From the NCBI GenBank assembly GCA_013368375.1, contig JAACJP010000032.1, positions 186,001 to 250,000 of the forward strand: a stretch of 64,000 nt of DNA, given 5' to 3'. Positions 43,526 through 55,132 of the stretch are shown here, in pieces. The notes beneath the pieces are model-generated. The model worked only from the letters and a program-made list of their open reading frames with translations. It was not told the DNA's origin and did not search any database. The first letter of the stretch is position 1. Each line of letters begins with the position of its first letter. A program made the translations under genes and the position numbers. This DNA comes from Tricholomella constricta (Eukaryota; Basidiomycota; Agaricomycetes; Agaricales; Lyophyllaceae).

Positions 43526-45001
43526 ATGCCCGCTGCATTACAGAAGGAGTGGAAAGCCGCTTGCAAACAGGAACTTGAGGCCCTGAAAAAGTGCGGCATG
43601 TTCAACCTTGTGGACTTACTACCTGGTCATAAAACCATGAAGAACCGATGGGTCTTTGCGATCGAATCTGATGGTCGTAAAAAGGCTAGACTTGTTGCCA
43701 AAGGGTTTACCCAAGTAGAAGGCATTGACTTCAATGAGATCTTCTCACCTGTTGTCTGGTACGAAACTGTACGCCTTATGCTTGCATTAGCTTCTCTCGA
43801 GAACTGGTGCTGTTTAGCGCTTGATGTTGTTAGCGCTTTTCTACATGGCAAACTCCAAGTTGTCATCTATATGGAACAACCCGAAGGCTTCAAAGTCAAA
43901 GGCCAAGAGCGCAAAGTGCTGCGCTTAAATCGAGCACTCTATGGGTTAAAACAGGCAGCCCTTTCCTGGTGGAAGGAACTTGTTGCATCCATGCTTGAAT
44001 TGGGCTTTCACCGCACCCAGTCGGATGCTGGTATCTTTGTCTACAGACATCACGATGGCACACTTGTTATTGCTATCATCTATGTTGATGACGGGATCTT
44101 CATGGGACCTAACAGGGCTCTCACAATGAAGAAGAAAGCTGAATTCATGCAGCGTTGGGAATGTCATGATCTTGGTGACGCAAAGGAATTCCTGGGAATG
44201 CGCATTAGATGCAATGGTCGCAAAATCATGCTTGACCAAATTCCCTACCTCAAAAGGGTAGTAGAGCGCTTTGGTATGACAAATGCTAGAGTTGCCACCA
44301 CACCTTTGCCGGCAGGGTATATACCTGATGAGAGCAAAACACCTGCAACTCCCACACTGCGATCTAAATTTCAGCAGGTCATAGGATCTCTGATGTATCT
44401 GATGATCGGGACTTGTCCTGACATCGCTTATGCAGTCATTAAACTGTCACAGTTTGCTGCAAACCCTTCACAAGAGCACCTTGACAAAGCGCTGTATATC
44501 TGCCGCTATCTTGTTGGAACTCCCAATTACGCTCTCACTTATGATGGAGGCAATGGAGAAGGACTCTTGGCATACACAGATCTGATTGGGCTGCTGACCC
44601 TATCAAACGAAGATCCCAAACGGGGTTCTTCATGACATTAGCTGCTGGAACAGTTGCTTGGGTCTCACGACGCCAAAAGACTGTAGTGCTGTCATCCACT
44701 GAAGCCGAATATATGGCTATGTCCGACGCTAGTCGACAAAATCATGTAGATTAAGAATGTGATGTTTGAACTTGGATATGACATTGGCGCAATTCCTATA
44801 TATGCCGACAATCAAGGATCGATCTTTATTGGATCAAACCCTGTCCAAGAACGACACACAAAACACATTGATATTCGCTACCACTTTGTACGCGAATGCA
44901 TTGAAGATGGACATGTACAAGTCTACTTCATCGCAAGAAGCAAGAATCCTGCTGATATGTTCACAAAGAACTTAGCTAAGAAAAAATTCTTGACTTTCTG
45001 A
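43526..45001 (+). pseudogene. Copia reverse transcriptase and RNase H
   Basis: RT frame 43,526-44,635 with KNRWVFAIESDGRKKARLVA, FSPVVWYETVRLMLALAS, DVVSAFLHGKLQ, LNRALYGLKQAALSWW and the catalytic IIYVDDGIFMGPN. A shift near 44,585 leads to the RNase H part (SRRQKTVVLSSTEAEYMAMS, then a stop near 44,753), and ADNQGSIFIGSNPVQERHTK with HIDIRYHFVRECI completes the domain to 45,001. Confidence 0.9.
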
Positions 45002-45074
45002 GAACATCCCGGGCTTGAATTCTATTCGCCATCCGCCTAGATGCGCTATTAGAGCTGCACTAAGTGAGGGGAAG

Positions 45075-45335
45075 TGTTGAAACTTACCATATTCATGTGA
45101 CCCATCACATGATAGATTCTTATCAATGGTCTGTGCACTACATCTTATCCCCTAACTCCGATGGTCTGTGCGCCATCCCAGTAGTATAAATAGCACACCA
45201 ATATGTCGTATATCGGTGTGGAATTACATTCCTAGTACTTAGTATCACTCACAGCCTCAACCTTAGCTACAAGCTAAACACTCTAGGTAAGCTAATAGCC
45301 TTTCCACTGTGCACAATGTGCTGGCCCTTTCAATA
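45075..45335 (+). repeat. Copia 3' LTR
   Basis: 261 bp. Same as the 5' LTR apart from a 20 bp insert (aatggtctgtgcactacatc) after gattcttatc and a g/a change in tttccactg. TATA box at 45,185-45,192. Followed by CTATT. Confidence 0.92.
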
Positions 45336-45441
45336 CTATTTAGATGTATCTAATAAGTGTTTCTTAAGAAGCCAGAAACCATCTTTCTATTGAGTGTTTC
45401 TCAGCAAACACTGATGGCCGCCTGCAGTGACACATAAGCAT

Positions 45442-46210
45442 CACTTCTTGATCCAGCACCGCCATGTGCACAGCCACAAGTTGCAACCTTTGCCTTCCTT
45501 GCTTTACTATCTCGCTCGATCTCAGTCAGTCTGCACTTATTGGTTATAACTATTTCACCACCACACCGGGATCCACAGGGATCCCAGTTGATCCAATAGA
45601 TTGAGGGGGGAGATGATCTTGAAACCACCCCCCAATGCCCTCAGGCGCTACTGTGCCTTCCTTGATAAAATCATCGCGCCCAGCATCGCCCTTTGCCCCA
45701 ACACCTGACCCTAAGCATTGGAAGGGAGACAAGGATAGATCAGATGATGCTGATGATACAAACGTGTCCCAGGTGAGCAGGGACAGTACATCCATGCATA
45801 CAGATGACCCTGCTGCATTCTATGGACAATCAGATGACAGGTGTCCCATAGGCCTCACTGGAGCCGATGGGGACATCAACAGTGATGCTAAGGCCGTCTT
45901 TGATTCCCTCCTATCGATCAAGAAGTGGCTCTATTACCGGGAGTGCTCTACATTGTCCCTCACCGCAGAAATGTGCGTCGCACTGGCCCATCACATTACA
46001 GAGCTCTTTGACGGCGCTGCTGATCTGGGCCTGATCAACCTCCTTGCCAAAGATGCTGGCAACGACACCAGCACCATTGAGGCACTGTGTGCAGTGCGTG
46101 ATGCATGCATTCTTTATGTTTCCTACCCAGGGCTGTTGCCCCCATTCCCTGCACTGTCCAGGGGAGTGGGTCCGTCGAATTCTTCTGCAGCCATGGGCAA
46201 GCAGCGCGCT
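45442..46210 (+). mobile_element. LINE copy C, 5' part (without SINE)
   Basis: Same LINE family as copies A and B: 5' UTR from cttcttgatcc, and ORF1 with DDTNVSQ, HTDDPAAFYGQ, DINSDAKAVFDSLLSIKKW and LINLLAKDAGND. More diverged than A and B from each other, and it has the uninterrupted sequence where the others have the SINE. It leaves the family consensus at about 46,210. Confidence 0.75.
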
Positions 46211-47300
46211 GGTGGACGTACAGCAGATATGCTTGAGCATTGTTGGTGTATCAGTCTCCAATTAAATGGTGACCCATTCCCAGTCATCGCCATTAATGGT
46301 CCAGTGTATGCCAAGATATCTGGGAGAGAAACTGTCCCAGATAAATCATCAGTCCAACGTACCAATAGTCGGAATAGCACAACTCAAAATTTGAGACCAG
46401 CAAATTTGAACTGCTCCACTGCACGCAATGCAAGGATCCCAACCCCAACTGCCAGGGAAGGACAATTCGGAGGGCGCGACCCCCGACAACGCTACAAGGG
46501 ACAGTCATTCAACCAGCTAACATTGCCACATTTCTCGGCACCATGGTTGATGACAAGCTCCGATAGAAGCAACACGCTAAATACGCGCTGGGGAAAGGCA
46601 CCAAATACACCCTCATGTTCAAACATATCACCCAATTTTTGACAGGAATCAAGCCCGAGTTCATGGAACAACTCTTCACAGCGGTGGCGGTACCCAAATT
46701 CACATATGTGGCCAACATCTGGTACACCCCGATCAGGCAAAAACTACAAAATGAGCGGGGCTCCGGATCGATAGGACCAGCCAAACAACTGGCAAAGATT
46801 CAATGTTTGGCCCATAGCAACTACGAGATCAATGTGATCAGCACTGACAGATGCAGAACTTCACGCCAACCTCTCACCTGTCGACCTCCTTATGGACAAG
46901 ATACGCCACTGGTCGACAATGCGGATGCCTCACTACCTGAAGCACACCCGTTACACAAGCATATTCGGAACTGCATGAGGTACAAAGTTAAACATCATCG
47001 CTCACCTCTCTATATTGGCAGACATATATCACCTCGACCTGGACGACACTTTGAAACAATAAACCCAGTTTGCCAACTGCTGACATATCAACACCCGTTC
47101 ACCACACACATCGCCGAAACGAGGGAAGAATCGCTGCAAGAGAACCGCGAAAACAAAGCCCACATAGAAATTTACATGGACAGCTCGATCGCCAATACCT
47201 CAATGGCCATCCTGGATCTTGCCTTGAATGGACAAGTAAGCGCTGAGCAGCCCCATCGCCATGCCACCTGGATACCCCACACAACGGTGACCCTCTTTTG
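46211..47300 (+). pseudogene. LINE C-terminal region (RT thumb to RNase H-like start)
   Basis: 46,211-46,480 is unrecognised. From about 46,520 the frames read FLGTMVDDKLR, KYALGKGTKYTLMFKHITQF, FTAVAVPKFTYVANIWYTPI, PLHKHIRNCMRYKVKHHRSP and AHIEIYMDSSIA, as in the C-terminal part of basidiomycete LINE ORF2 proteins, with the last motif being the start of an RNase H domain (IYTDGS type). It may come from a different LINE than copy C's 5' part. Several frame changes. 47,301-47,756 holds no gene that I can see and is probably LINE tail plus the 3' flank of the ferric reductase. Confidence 0.55.
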
Positions 47301-47756
47301 ACCAAATACACATGTCTCATTGTATTCTAGCCTACCCATCACTATCTCCCTTCACTGTAATTGTTTACTCTCTCAATACCCCTTGGACTCTACCACGGCT
47401 TTAATATGTTTACTGTATACATCGAACTAATCATTATTACTGCTAATTGCAAATTTAATTTTGTGACCCGTTACAGAGTTGCGCTATCATGATACACTTG
47501 ACTGTTTCACTCCATGTCTTGTCAGGCTTGAGACCATACACGAGGATGGGCTTGATTTACTTAAGGTAATGCCCTTTGTGCAATTTCTTCTAGCAGAATT
47601 AAGGGTGACTGTTCATCTTGCTCAGTGAGTGAGTTTGTGTAAATTTGATCACTTCACTATAATTCACAAGATTTCCTCTCTTTCACCAAAAATATTACAA
47701 ACTGTTGTCCATTGCGTCAATTTTCGCATGGAGGGTTTTCCTGATGCGCCGCCTCG

Positions 47757-50438
47757 TCACCCTTGATCACAGGATCTACAGCCGCTTTTCCACGCTGGAG
47801 AAACCCGGTTTCGACGCCGCCGCTGTCTTGCCGGCCAAGGTCGTGGATGAACCTTCAAGGTGCTGATAACATAGGACTCTGGGATAAGTAGGATAGTGAA
47901 GGAAAACGGCTGCATTCTAACTACATGACGCTCGGATGCATAAATTTTGTCACTGTATGCACGATGAATCATCGGCTTTTTTTTATGAGAGCGAAATTGA
48001 CATACCCCACTGCCAAAGGACTCGATGTGAAGAATCACGGCTGGACCGCCCCGTAGCACGTCCAAAAAGCGAGGAGGCTTTAATGCGGACTGCACAGCAT
48101 GGGCCAGCGCATGTGTACCACAGACTTTGGTTCTCTCAGTCAGCGTTCTGCATCTAAATTCTGCACAGTGACACACACCATTGAACGAGATCGCGCCACT
48201 TGACTGCACAATTTCGTCCTCGACAAGGCATTTCAGGTCCGGACGGCCTTCTTCAATAGCAACGCCAGGGTAATTAAGCCGTTTGGCGCTCGAAGAGCCG
48301 TCTCCTGCTTTGACTTCTTCGTCGCCCTCGTTCGTATCGTCGTCCCATGATTGAGCATCATCTTCCGCGACTCCAGTGACGTAAACACGAATATCAATGC
48401 TGATCTTGTCCTGCGCACCAGCGATTGCGGGGATAAGCGCGTCCGCAATCCATTCGATATGTCCTAAAGCAGCGAGCGTTAGAGGTGCACGAGACATCAA
48501 ATTTTTCAGCCTTACGAGGGTCCCGAATGGCCCAAACGAAGACAACCCGAGTGCAGTCGGATTCATCTAGTCTTGCGCGGCTGGTATCGTTCCTGGTTAG
48601 TACAGAATTATAACTTGATCAGGGATACCCACTGGATCAAATCGAGTAGGAGCGGAAGGGTGAATGCGACTCCAGAGCCACCTATCATTTGTTACAAGTT
48701 TAGCGATCATAGTTTCTAGAATCTGGAGTTATACAACACTTACCAGCGACCAACACGACCGTTTCGAAACCCCTGAGAAGCGGAGGTGAGCTATACGGGC
48801 CGTCGACGATGACTTTCATCAATTGGTCTTTCACGGCGACGTTCAACAGGCGTTTAGTAAAGCCCGATCGCACTCGGACGAGGAATGCCAATTCTGGCAA
48901 CGACCTTCGTGACCCCTCGTCCTTCTCGGCGTCATCGGGCCCCGTTCCAGGAACGTCGATTGTAGAAATCGTGAACGGGTGTGCTTCGAAAGGAGACTTG
49001 GACGCGCCCGGAATCGTAAGGTAGGCGCTTTGCCCGGGGAGCCAGTGTAGGTGAGCGGGACGCGGGACTGCAATGCGTATAAAGTGTGGCGACAGGACGT
49101 CGACGCGACCCAGCTGTTGGGTAGAGCGCTTTTGGAAGAAACCGGCGTTGTGTACGATGATACGGATCATGCGGATGGCACGATCAAGGGCCCAGACGAC
49201 GAATGCAGGCCAGACGTAATAGCCAACGCTAAAAAAATAGCATGAGTTCGTTGAGAAGACTGGATTGGCAGAGTAGGCTTACAGAATGCCTTGTGCATGG
49301 AAGTAACCTGCGAGAAGCGTTATGCTATAAGCCACGAAAAGAATCGTCAGAAGCTTTGGAGATTTGCAGTCGTTGCAAGCGACGTACAAGGCCATGAGAA
49401 AATGAATAATCAGAAAGATTTCGTAGTTGCGGTCTCGCAGTGGACGGATGGCCATGATGCATAAGAGCGAGAAGGACGTCGACCCCAAGAGGCCAGCTTG
49501 AATCCACGGATGAGCCCAGGAAAAACTTCCAACCATTCTACGCAAGCAACGGTAAGTGACGGATTCGTGGAATTCCTGATAGCACGGACCCGACTTTGAT
49601 CTACAGAATTGGGGTAAGGTTAAATGAGAACGCGACTTAAGGATGGGGATGAGAGAAGCTTACTCTTCCTGCGGCATGAACCCAAAGCAAGACGCAAATA
49701 GCACGCGCGCTCATGCGATGGAGGTAATTCAACTACGGAGAGCTTAACCTTCCCATCAAGCGAGGGCGTCATCAAAATTACCTTGTCAAAGCTCACACCA
49801 GTGAGGACTTGGACGACTTTAGCTAAAACATAAAAGAGGTTGGACTGGGTTGCTTACATGAGATGATATTGTTTTTGGTGCCAAGCGCCGTCATCAACGG
49901 CAGCTGGGCAGAAGCGACATTCCCGGCCATGTTTCCCCAATACTTTGGATCATATTTGACTCCTTTCGTCGAGGTCGCTGTGAGGTGGCGTAAGCCTTAG
50001 GGACATGAAGGCGACATGATAATACGCACCGTTGACCAACGACCATACAAATATGATCGTCGTATACGCGGCCGTTAAGAAAACCTCAGCGACGTTGAGC
50101 GTGTACGAGCCTCCAATAGGGATTGTAGTTCGAAACGCGAACGCTCGGAACGTGTTCATCAGCGCCGACGGAAGCCTAGAGAGCGAGGCGACCCCGCGAG
50201 GGGTGGCTGTCCTGGGAGATCGTCGGCGGCGAGTCGTTCTATAGAAGAGAGTGAGGAAGTGACAAATCGAAACTAGGCCAATGAAAGCGGCGACGCAGAA
50301 CCACGCCCGGTTGGGATAATTCACAGCCTGTGCGATACGGAGCTTTCTGTCAGGATCAGGGGTCTGCGACGCCTTGGTGATGGCGATAACTTTGTCTGGG
50401 ACAAAGTTCGATAAGCTATCGGAAATGGGGGAAGCCAT
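47757..50438 (-). CDS. Ferric reductase (FRE/NOX-type transmembrane flavocytochrome)
   Basis: Minus-strand multi-exon gene, ATG at 50,436-50,438 (MASPISDSLSNFV), with the better initiation context of two possible starts. N-terminal membrane helices are followed by the ferric-reductase domain with haem histidines in YLHRMSARAICVLLWVHAAG (about 49,690-49,760) and FLIIHFLMALY (about 49,400). The FAD part has VPRPAHLHWLPGQSAYL with HPFTIS (48,940-49,060), the NAD(P) part GGSGVAFTLPLLLDL and FVWAIRDP (48,530-48,680), and the C-terminus VCGTHALAHAVQ with RFLDVLRGGPAVILH. Such enzymes reduce extracellular Fe3+ or Cu2+ for uptake. The 3' end is uncertain: the frame stays open to 47,757, but a GT-AG intron from about 48,005 would end it at 47,855. 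Confidence 0.85.
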
Positions 50439-51423
50439 GGTGGTTGGGGAAGTTTGAAGGTGTTTGGAGGGTTGGTTATTTATGAGAATCCGGTTCAAAG
50501 TCGTGGCCGAGAAGGAAGATTTGGATCTGACCGGAGTAGGAAGGCCGTGAGACGGGAAATTGGCAAAGAAGGCATGCTAGACCAGCGACCCCTGTAGTGC
50601 AGACTTCAATCGAGGACGCCGCCTTACGTGCCGCCTGGATGGGGCTTATCTGATAATATCATTAATCAGATTAGACATACTTCCATCTTATCAACCACCT
50701 AACTGTCAATCCTGTGGGAAGAGGTGAGTTAATTTTAGAGGTAGACGAACACGAGGATAAACACGAACCGTTGTCTTCGGCCTCGTATCACTACCTGAGC
50801 ATAGGAAAAAAGGTCATCTACGCTCACTGGAGAAATTTTGAAATTCTTGTTGTGTTGCCTAAGTGAGTCGATAAAGATGAGCATTGTAACGCAAACTCCT
50901 GATTCGCGTTCCCGGTGATGTATCCGGGGCCTTGAGATCTTGCGACCATATGGGCATCGAGTAGGTAAGAAGCTGAAGTCAATTTGATGGGCCGGAGCGT
51001 GGAGGATTGGCGAAACGAGTGAAAAGAGAAGCTGGCTCGGTAAGCTATACTGATAATCAGCTTTAATTGGTGCTAGCAAGGTGAACGTTAGGACGCACTG
51101 AATGTGGGGCTAGATCTAAGAGGACAAGTGACACGCAGGTATCGAAAACGTTTTCATAACAACACACATGATGTACTGGAGAAAGGCACATAATTGGTAA
51201 AGAAAGGGAGGCGAATGAACGCCGGTCGAGAAACGAGGCGTAATTGAAGCTTTCTGCAGAATCGCTTTCTCATTATCATTGATATCAGGATAAGTCGATC
51301 AATAGTTCGAGAAAACCTACCGCATAAAATGTGAAAACGCGAACATTAGCGATGACGGATGGCGCAACCTTGAGTAGCTCGGCGGAGTGCATCAGAGATC
51401 CAGCTAATACGTCTCCACATGAG
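50439..51423. other. Upstream region of the ferric reductase
   Basis: Promoter of the reductase must lie at its left. A 114-codon minus-strand frame (50,735-51,079) shows no clear domain. Some of the stretch may be further decayed ferric-reductase sequence, given the relic at 51.4-51.7 kb. Confidence 0.4.
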
Positions 51424-51690
51424 CTATATTACCGTCGCAGGCAACGATAGCTGCGTTGTGAATGGGCACGCCGGGGAAGGTGAGGTAGGCATTTGTCCTG
51501 GTAGGCAGCGGAAGTGACGCGGAGAGGGCACAATTACGCGATGAGAAGTCGAAGATAGGAGAGGTTCAGCTCCGACGTTTAGCCTTGTGAATTTGAGGGG
51601 TTTGGGGTTGAAGACGAGTATGCGACCAAAGCGTAGGAATCTGTGGCAAAGAGGAGCGTAGATGCGGGGCGTACCGCCGACTTTTGGCAT
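51424..51690 (-). pseudogene. Ferric reductase relic (FAD-domain fragment)
   Basis: Minus-strand frame reads NPKPLKFTRLNVGAEPLLS, VIVPSPRHFRCLPGQ and later PACPFTTQL. The VP-(S/R)-P-x-HF/L-x-x-LPGQ motif is the FAD-binding motif also seen in the intact gene at about 49,030. No adjacent complete domains are present. It indicates an earlier tandem ferric-reductase gene that decayed. 51,691-51,988 then holds the promoter of the CCCH gene. Confidence 0.6.
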
Positions 51691-51988
51691 GACGATAGAC
51701 GCTGGAAGATGCTAGCAAGACACAGTGAATGAAAGCAAGCGAAAAACCAAAGCTGAGCGGGCGAATAACGAAGTAATCATTGCGTGGTGCTTCGGACTTG
51801 CGTTACGGAACATCGCGGTCCGGACAAGGCCAGATGCTTACATAATTCCACGTGCGAGCAGTTTTGCAGGGAAATCTTTTCTTGGCTAGCTGCCTGGACG
51901 TTTACGTGCTCCGGCCTGCGTTGTGCTCCTCCTCCCTGTATTCCACCTTCCTTATCAACCGTGTATTATCTCTCCAAATCTACTCCAA

Positions 51989-54683
51989 ATGCCCGCCACA
52001 GATTCTGCACACCCTGATGACAGGGAACGGGACAGGGACCCAGAACGAGCAGACCGAGGCGATCGCGGGGGGTCCAGGCAGAAATCTTCTGCACCTTCTG
52101 CATCCAAATGTCCGCAACTTGCTATCTAAATTCTCTATGCTTATCAGTCTAACCGTTATCTTTTTTTTTCTTTCATTTACAGCCTCGAAAGACCTCTCGC
52201 ATGTCCCATGTAAATTTTTCAAAGTCGGAGGGTGTACTGCCGGATCTTCCTGCCCATTCTCCCATACCCTTACCGAGCCAGGCGGTCAGAAGGAGACGTG
52301 TGCGTGGTTCGTCAAAGGGAACTGTAAATTCGGCCACAAATGTGCGCTTGCACATATTTTACCCGGTCAAAGCATGGCCATGGATCGAAAGAACAAGAAG
52401 GCTGCTCAAGTCGCCGCTGCTGCTGCTTCTGGTGCAGAGCGGGGAGAACGTCCAGAGCGAGGGGGCAAGGAAGGCAAAGGTGGCCGAGGAGGCAATCCAA
52501 AACGCGATGGCCATCCCACTGGCTCTGGCAATTCCGGAAATCGCAACCCCCTGCTCGCAGGTGGCTCCACTGCGCCGACTCGCGCATCCACCACCGCCGG
52601 TCGTCCATCCATGTCAATGCCACTCAAGGCCACTCTATCCCCTTCCGCACCCGCACCTCCTCTCGCCTCGTTTGGTGTTCTCGATGACCTAGAAGGCGCC
52701 GGTGTCCAGCTTGCCACTGCCCCTGCACAGGGCAAACAGACCTCGCAAGATAGCACTACCACTGTCACTGCCACTTCTCCCGATGGATTTACCGCTACCA
52801 AGCAATCTGAGTCCCAGCCCAAATCAAAATCCCCCGAACCCCTCCCCTCTTCTGCCCCCCGCTCCGCGGCCATCACCACGAAACCACCACAGGATTTTGG
52901 GCCCATTGGGTCCCCACCCAGCAGTGCCTCCAGGACTCACGCGAACGGCTCGACTTTGTCCCCTGGCACCTCCCCTCACCACCTCAATGGCATTAATGAC
53001 GGTAGCAATTACTTGTCGAGCTCCCCGTTCTCGGCCCCAGGTACGCAGTCCGTGTTCTTGTCCGGAGGCTCGTACAGCGGTGCTGGCGGCATGGCGGCCA
53101 GCCTCGGGAGCGGAATGGCGATGATGGGCGGAAGGAAGGGATGGGGGAGCGGTGGCGCAGAGAGCGGGAACCACGGAACAGGTGGATACGCAGGAATGGT
53201 CCCGTCGTCTGTGCAGCAGCGAAACGGCGGAGGCCGCGCCGAGTTTGACACTGGGTTCGATTACGAGGAGTATGGTGTCAGGAGGTCCGGCCTGGGTATC
53301 GCGAGACCCGCTGCTGGGGGGCGTGGCGCAGATATCGCTGTGGAAGATGAGGATTTGGAGGATTTCCTGCCCAGTTCGCTGACGGATTTGCTGACGCCTG
53401 AAGAGAGGAGCAGGAGGATGTCGCGGAGCAACTCGGGACAGGGTCCTGCGACCGCGTTGGCTGGTCCTGGCTACACGGGAGGAGACATGGGAGGCGCCGC
53501 TGGGGGTGGCGGTGCAGGGTTGGGCATGGGCCATCGGTATTCCCGTTCAGTGCCTGCGCCTTCTCTCCTCGGCGACATCAAATCGATCTGGGCTGAAAAC
53601 AACGCGAATCCGCTGCCCTCGTCCCCACCCACTCATCGAGGCATGCCTTCATCCTCGTTCATGCCCCGCTTCGATGCCGGGTCGACACTTGGACACAACG
53701 GGGGTGAAGACATGTTGAGCATGAGCATGGGCAGCGCAGGCAGCGGGATGATGAGCCTCAGCCCCAGCAATGCCAGCGCTGCGTTCCTGCCAGGCCTTCA
53801 CTCGCACTATCTTACGTCAAAGGCGAAACAAGCCCAAGCACAACAACTCGGTCTCGGCGGGTTGGGAAGAGGGGTGAGGGGCACTAGTGGACCCATGGCT
53901 GGATCGACCCTCGCAAACAACTACCTTCTCGGTGGCGGATCTGGTCTCTCTGGCTCGCCGAACCAACTCCACACCCATACTAACGTCCAGACGAATATGC
54001 ACCACACTTATCGTGCTACACCGTCACCCTTTGACCTTACACAACACCAGCATCACCACCTCCACCTACACCCGCACACTGCACGGCCCATCCCCTCCAA
54101 CTCTGCCGCAAATAATAATAACAACCCAGACGACGGCGCGCACCTCATCTCCCCGAGCTCCCGCGCCCTCCAATCGCACGCCCCCGGGCAGAGTCTTCCC
54201 CAAGGCCTCGCAGCCGGATACTCGCGTATCCACGCGCTCCCTCCGCCCCCCAGCCTCGCCTCCCCCGGCAGCGCCAGCGTCCTAGGCAGCAGCGGCACGC
54301 CCCCCACTGACTCTGTCACCAACGCCGGCATCCCCAGCAGCGGCCCCTACGGCGGATGGAAGGCCACGGCAGCAGCGTCGCCGCCTACCAACAGCAACAA
54401 CTCGGGGCTGGACGCCATGTTCTCGCGGTTGTCGTACTCGGCTGCTGCTGCGGCGTCGCGGACCGGGGCGGCGGCACCTGCGAACCAGCCGGGTGGTGGC
54501 GGCGGCGGCAATGTGAATATGGGCATGAGCAGCACGATGAGCCCGCCGGGGCTCACGCGCAACATTAGTGGTGGTAGGTATGCGCAACAGCAGCAGCAGC
54601 AGCAGCCGGGGCCGTTGAGCCCGTTGAGCGGGCCTGTGGTGAGCCGTGACGACGACGACGATCTGTTCAGTATGGACGGATGA
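51989..54683 (+). CDS. CCCH zinc-finger protein with two fingers (LEE1-like)
   Basis: Exon 1 51,989-52,109 and exon 2 52,183-54,683 join to 873 residues; the intron has GTCCGC...TTACAG ends. I chose the ATG at 51,989 because it gives an open exon (MPATDSAHPDDRERDRD) that splices in frame. Two C-X7-C-X5-C-X3-H fingers lie at residues 50-68 (CKFFKVGGCTAGSSCPFSH) and 80-98 (CAWFVKGNCKFGHKCALAH). This pair at the N-terminus resembles yeast Lee1-type proteins, expected to bind RNA. The remaining ~770 residues are disordered, rich in Ser, Gly, Pro, with His-rich (about 54,020-54,080) and Gln-rich (about 54,580-54,605) runs, ending with an acidic DDDDDLFSMDG. Long open frames on the opposite strand here come from GC bias. 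Confidence 0.85.
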
Positions 54684-55132
54684 GCGAGGACATGCCGTCG
54701 AGTGTTTGTTCCATAGCTCCTGTTTTTTTTTTCTGTTCCTTTTTGTCTTTTTGTACGGTAAAACCGTCTTTTACAGTATATCAATCCTATCAGCCCCGCC
54801 GCCCTTTTCTTTCTATCATTCTTTTCTGTTTTTTTTACAATGCGACTCGGTGTTCTTCTATCCACCCCATCCATCCGTACAAAAGGGATTGTGACTCGTG
54901 TACTAATCAAATTTATGACCTGCCTCCGATCGCGTGTGTACGTGCGTCTCGTGTGCCCAATCGAGGAAAAGAGATGAATGAAGATATCAAAGAAAGTGCC
55001 GTCGGTCTGGGGCAAGAGACGACGACGACATGAACTAGTGAATACAACAGAGCTACAACACAACAAGAACGCTCAATCGGGAGCTCACGACCAATTGAAA
55101 ATTTTCGTTTTTTCCCCCATCGTCCATCATCC
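54684..55132. other. 3' intergenic region between convergent genes
   Basis: T-rich tracts (54,723-54,750 and 54,820-54,840) fit a 3' UTR of the CCCH gene; the part near 55,133 belongs to the 3' end of the convergent SmD1 gene. No gene seen. Confidence 0.5.

Larger units (their letters stand above)
40053..45335 (+). mobile_element. Ty1/Copia LTR retrotransposon, complete but mutated
   Basis: 5.28 kb with two LTRs, a CTATT target duplication (40,048-40,052 and 45,336-45,340), a primer-binding-like ggttatgggcccc right after the 5' LTR and a purine tract before the 3' LTR. Gene order gag-protease-integrase-RT-RNase H defines Copia. Stops and shifts interrupt pol in several places. The LTRs differ at few positions, so the insertion is young. 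Confidence 0.92.
39679..45429. mobile_element. MITE-like element with hairpin ends, split by the Copia insertion
   Basis: Left end cactgcgggcgcctg then agtgttttcttgggaaacac; right end is the reverse complement of cactgcaggcggcc then agtgtttgctgagaaacact. The ends match each other as inverted repeats of about 40 bases, and each also folds on itself. Without the Copia element it would be about 460 bp, with many tgtttcc/ggaaaca motifs and no coding frame. Confidence 0.55.

Noticed and set aside
52824..55066. Long minus-strand open frames opposite the CCCH gene and its 3' end (about 236 and 239 codons)
   Set aside because: They mirror a GC-rich, Ser/Gly/Pro-coding plus-strand exon; no domain and no splice support.
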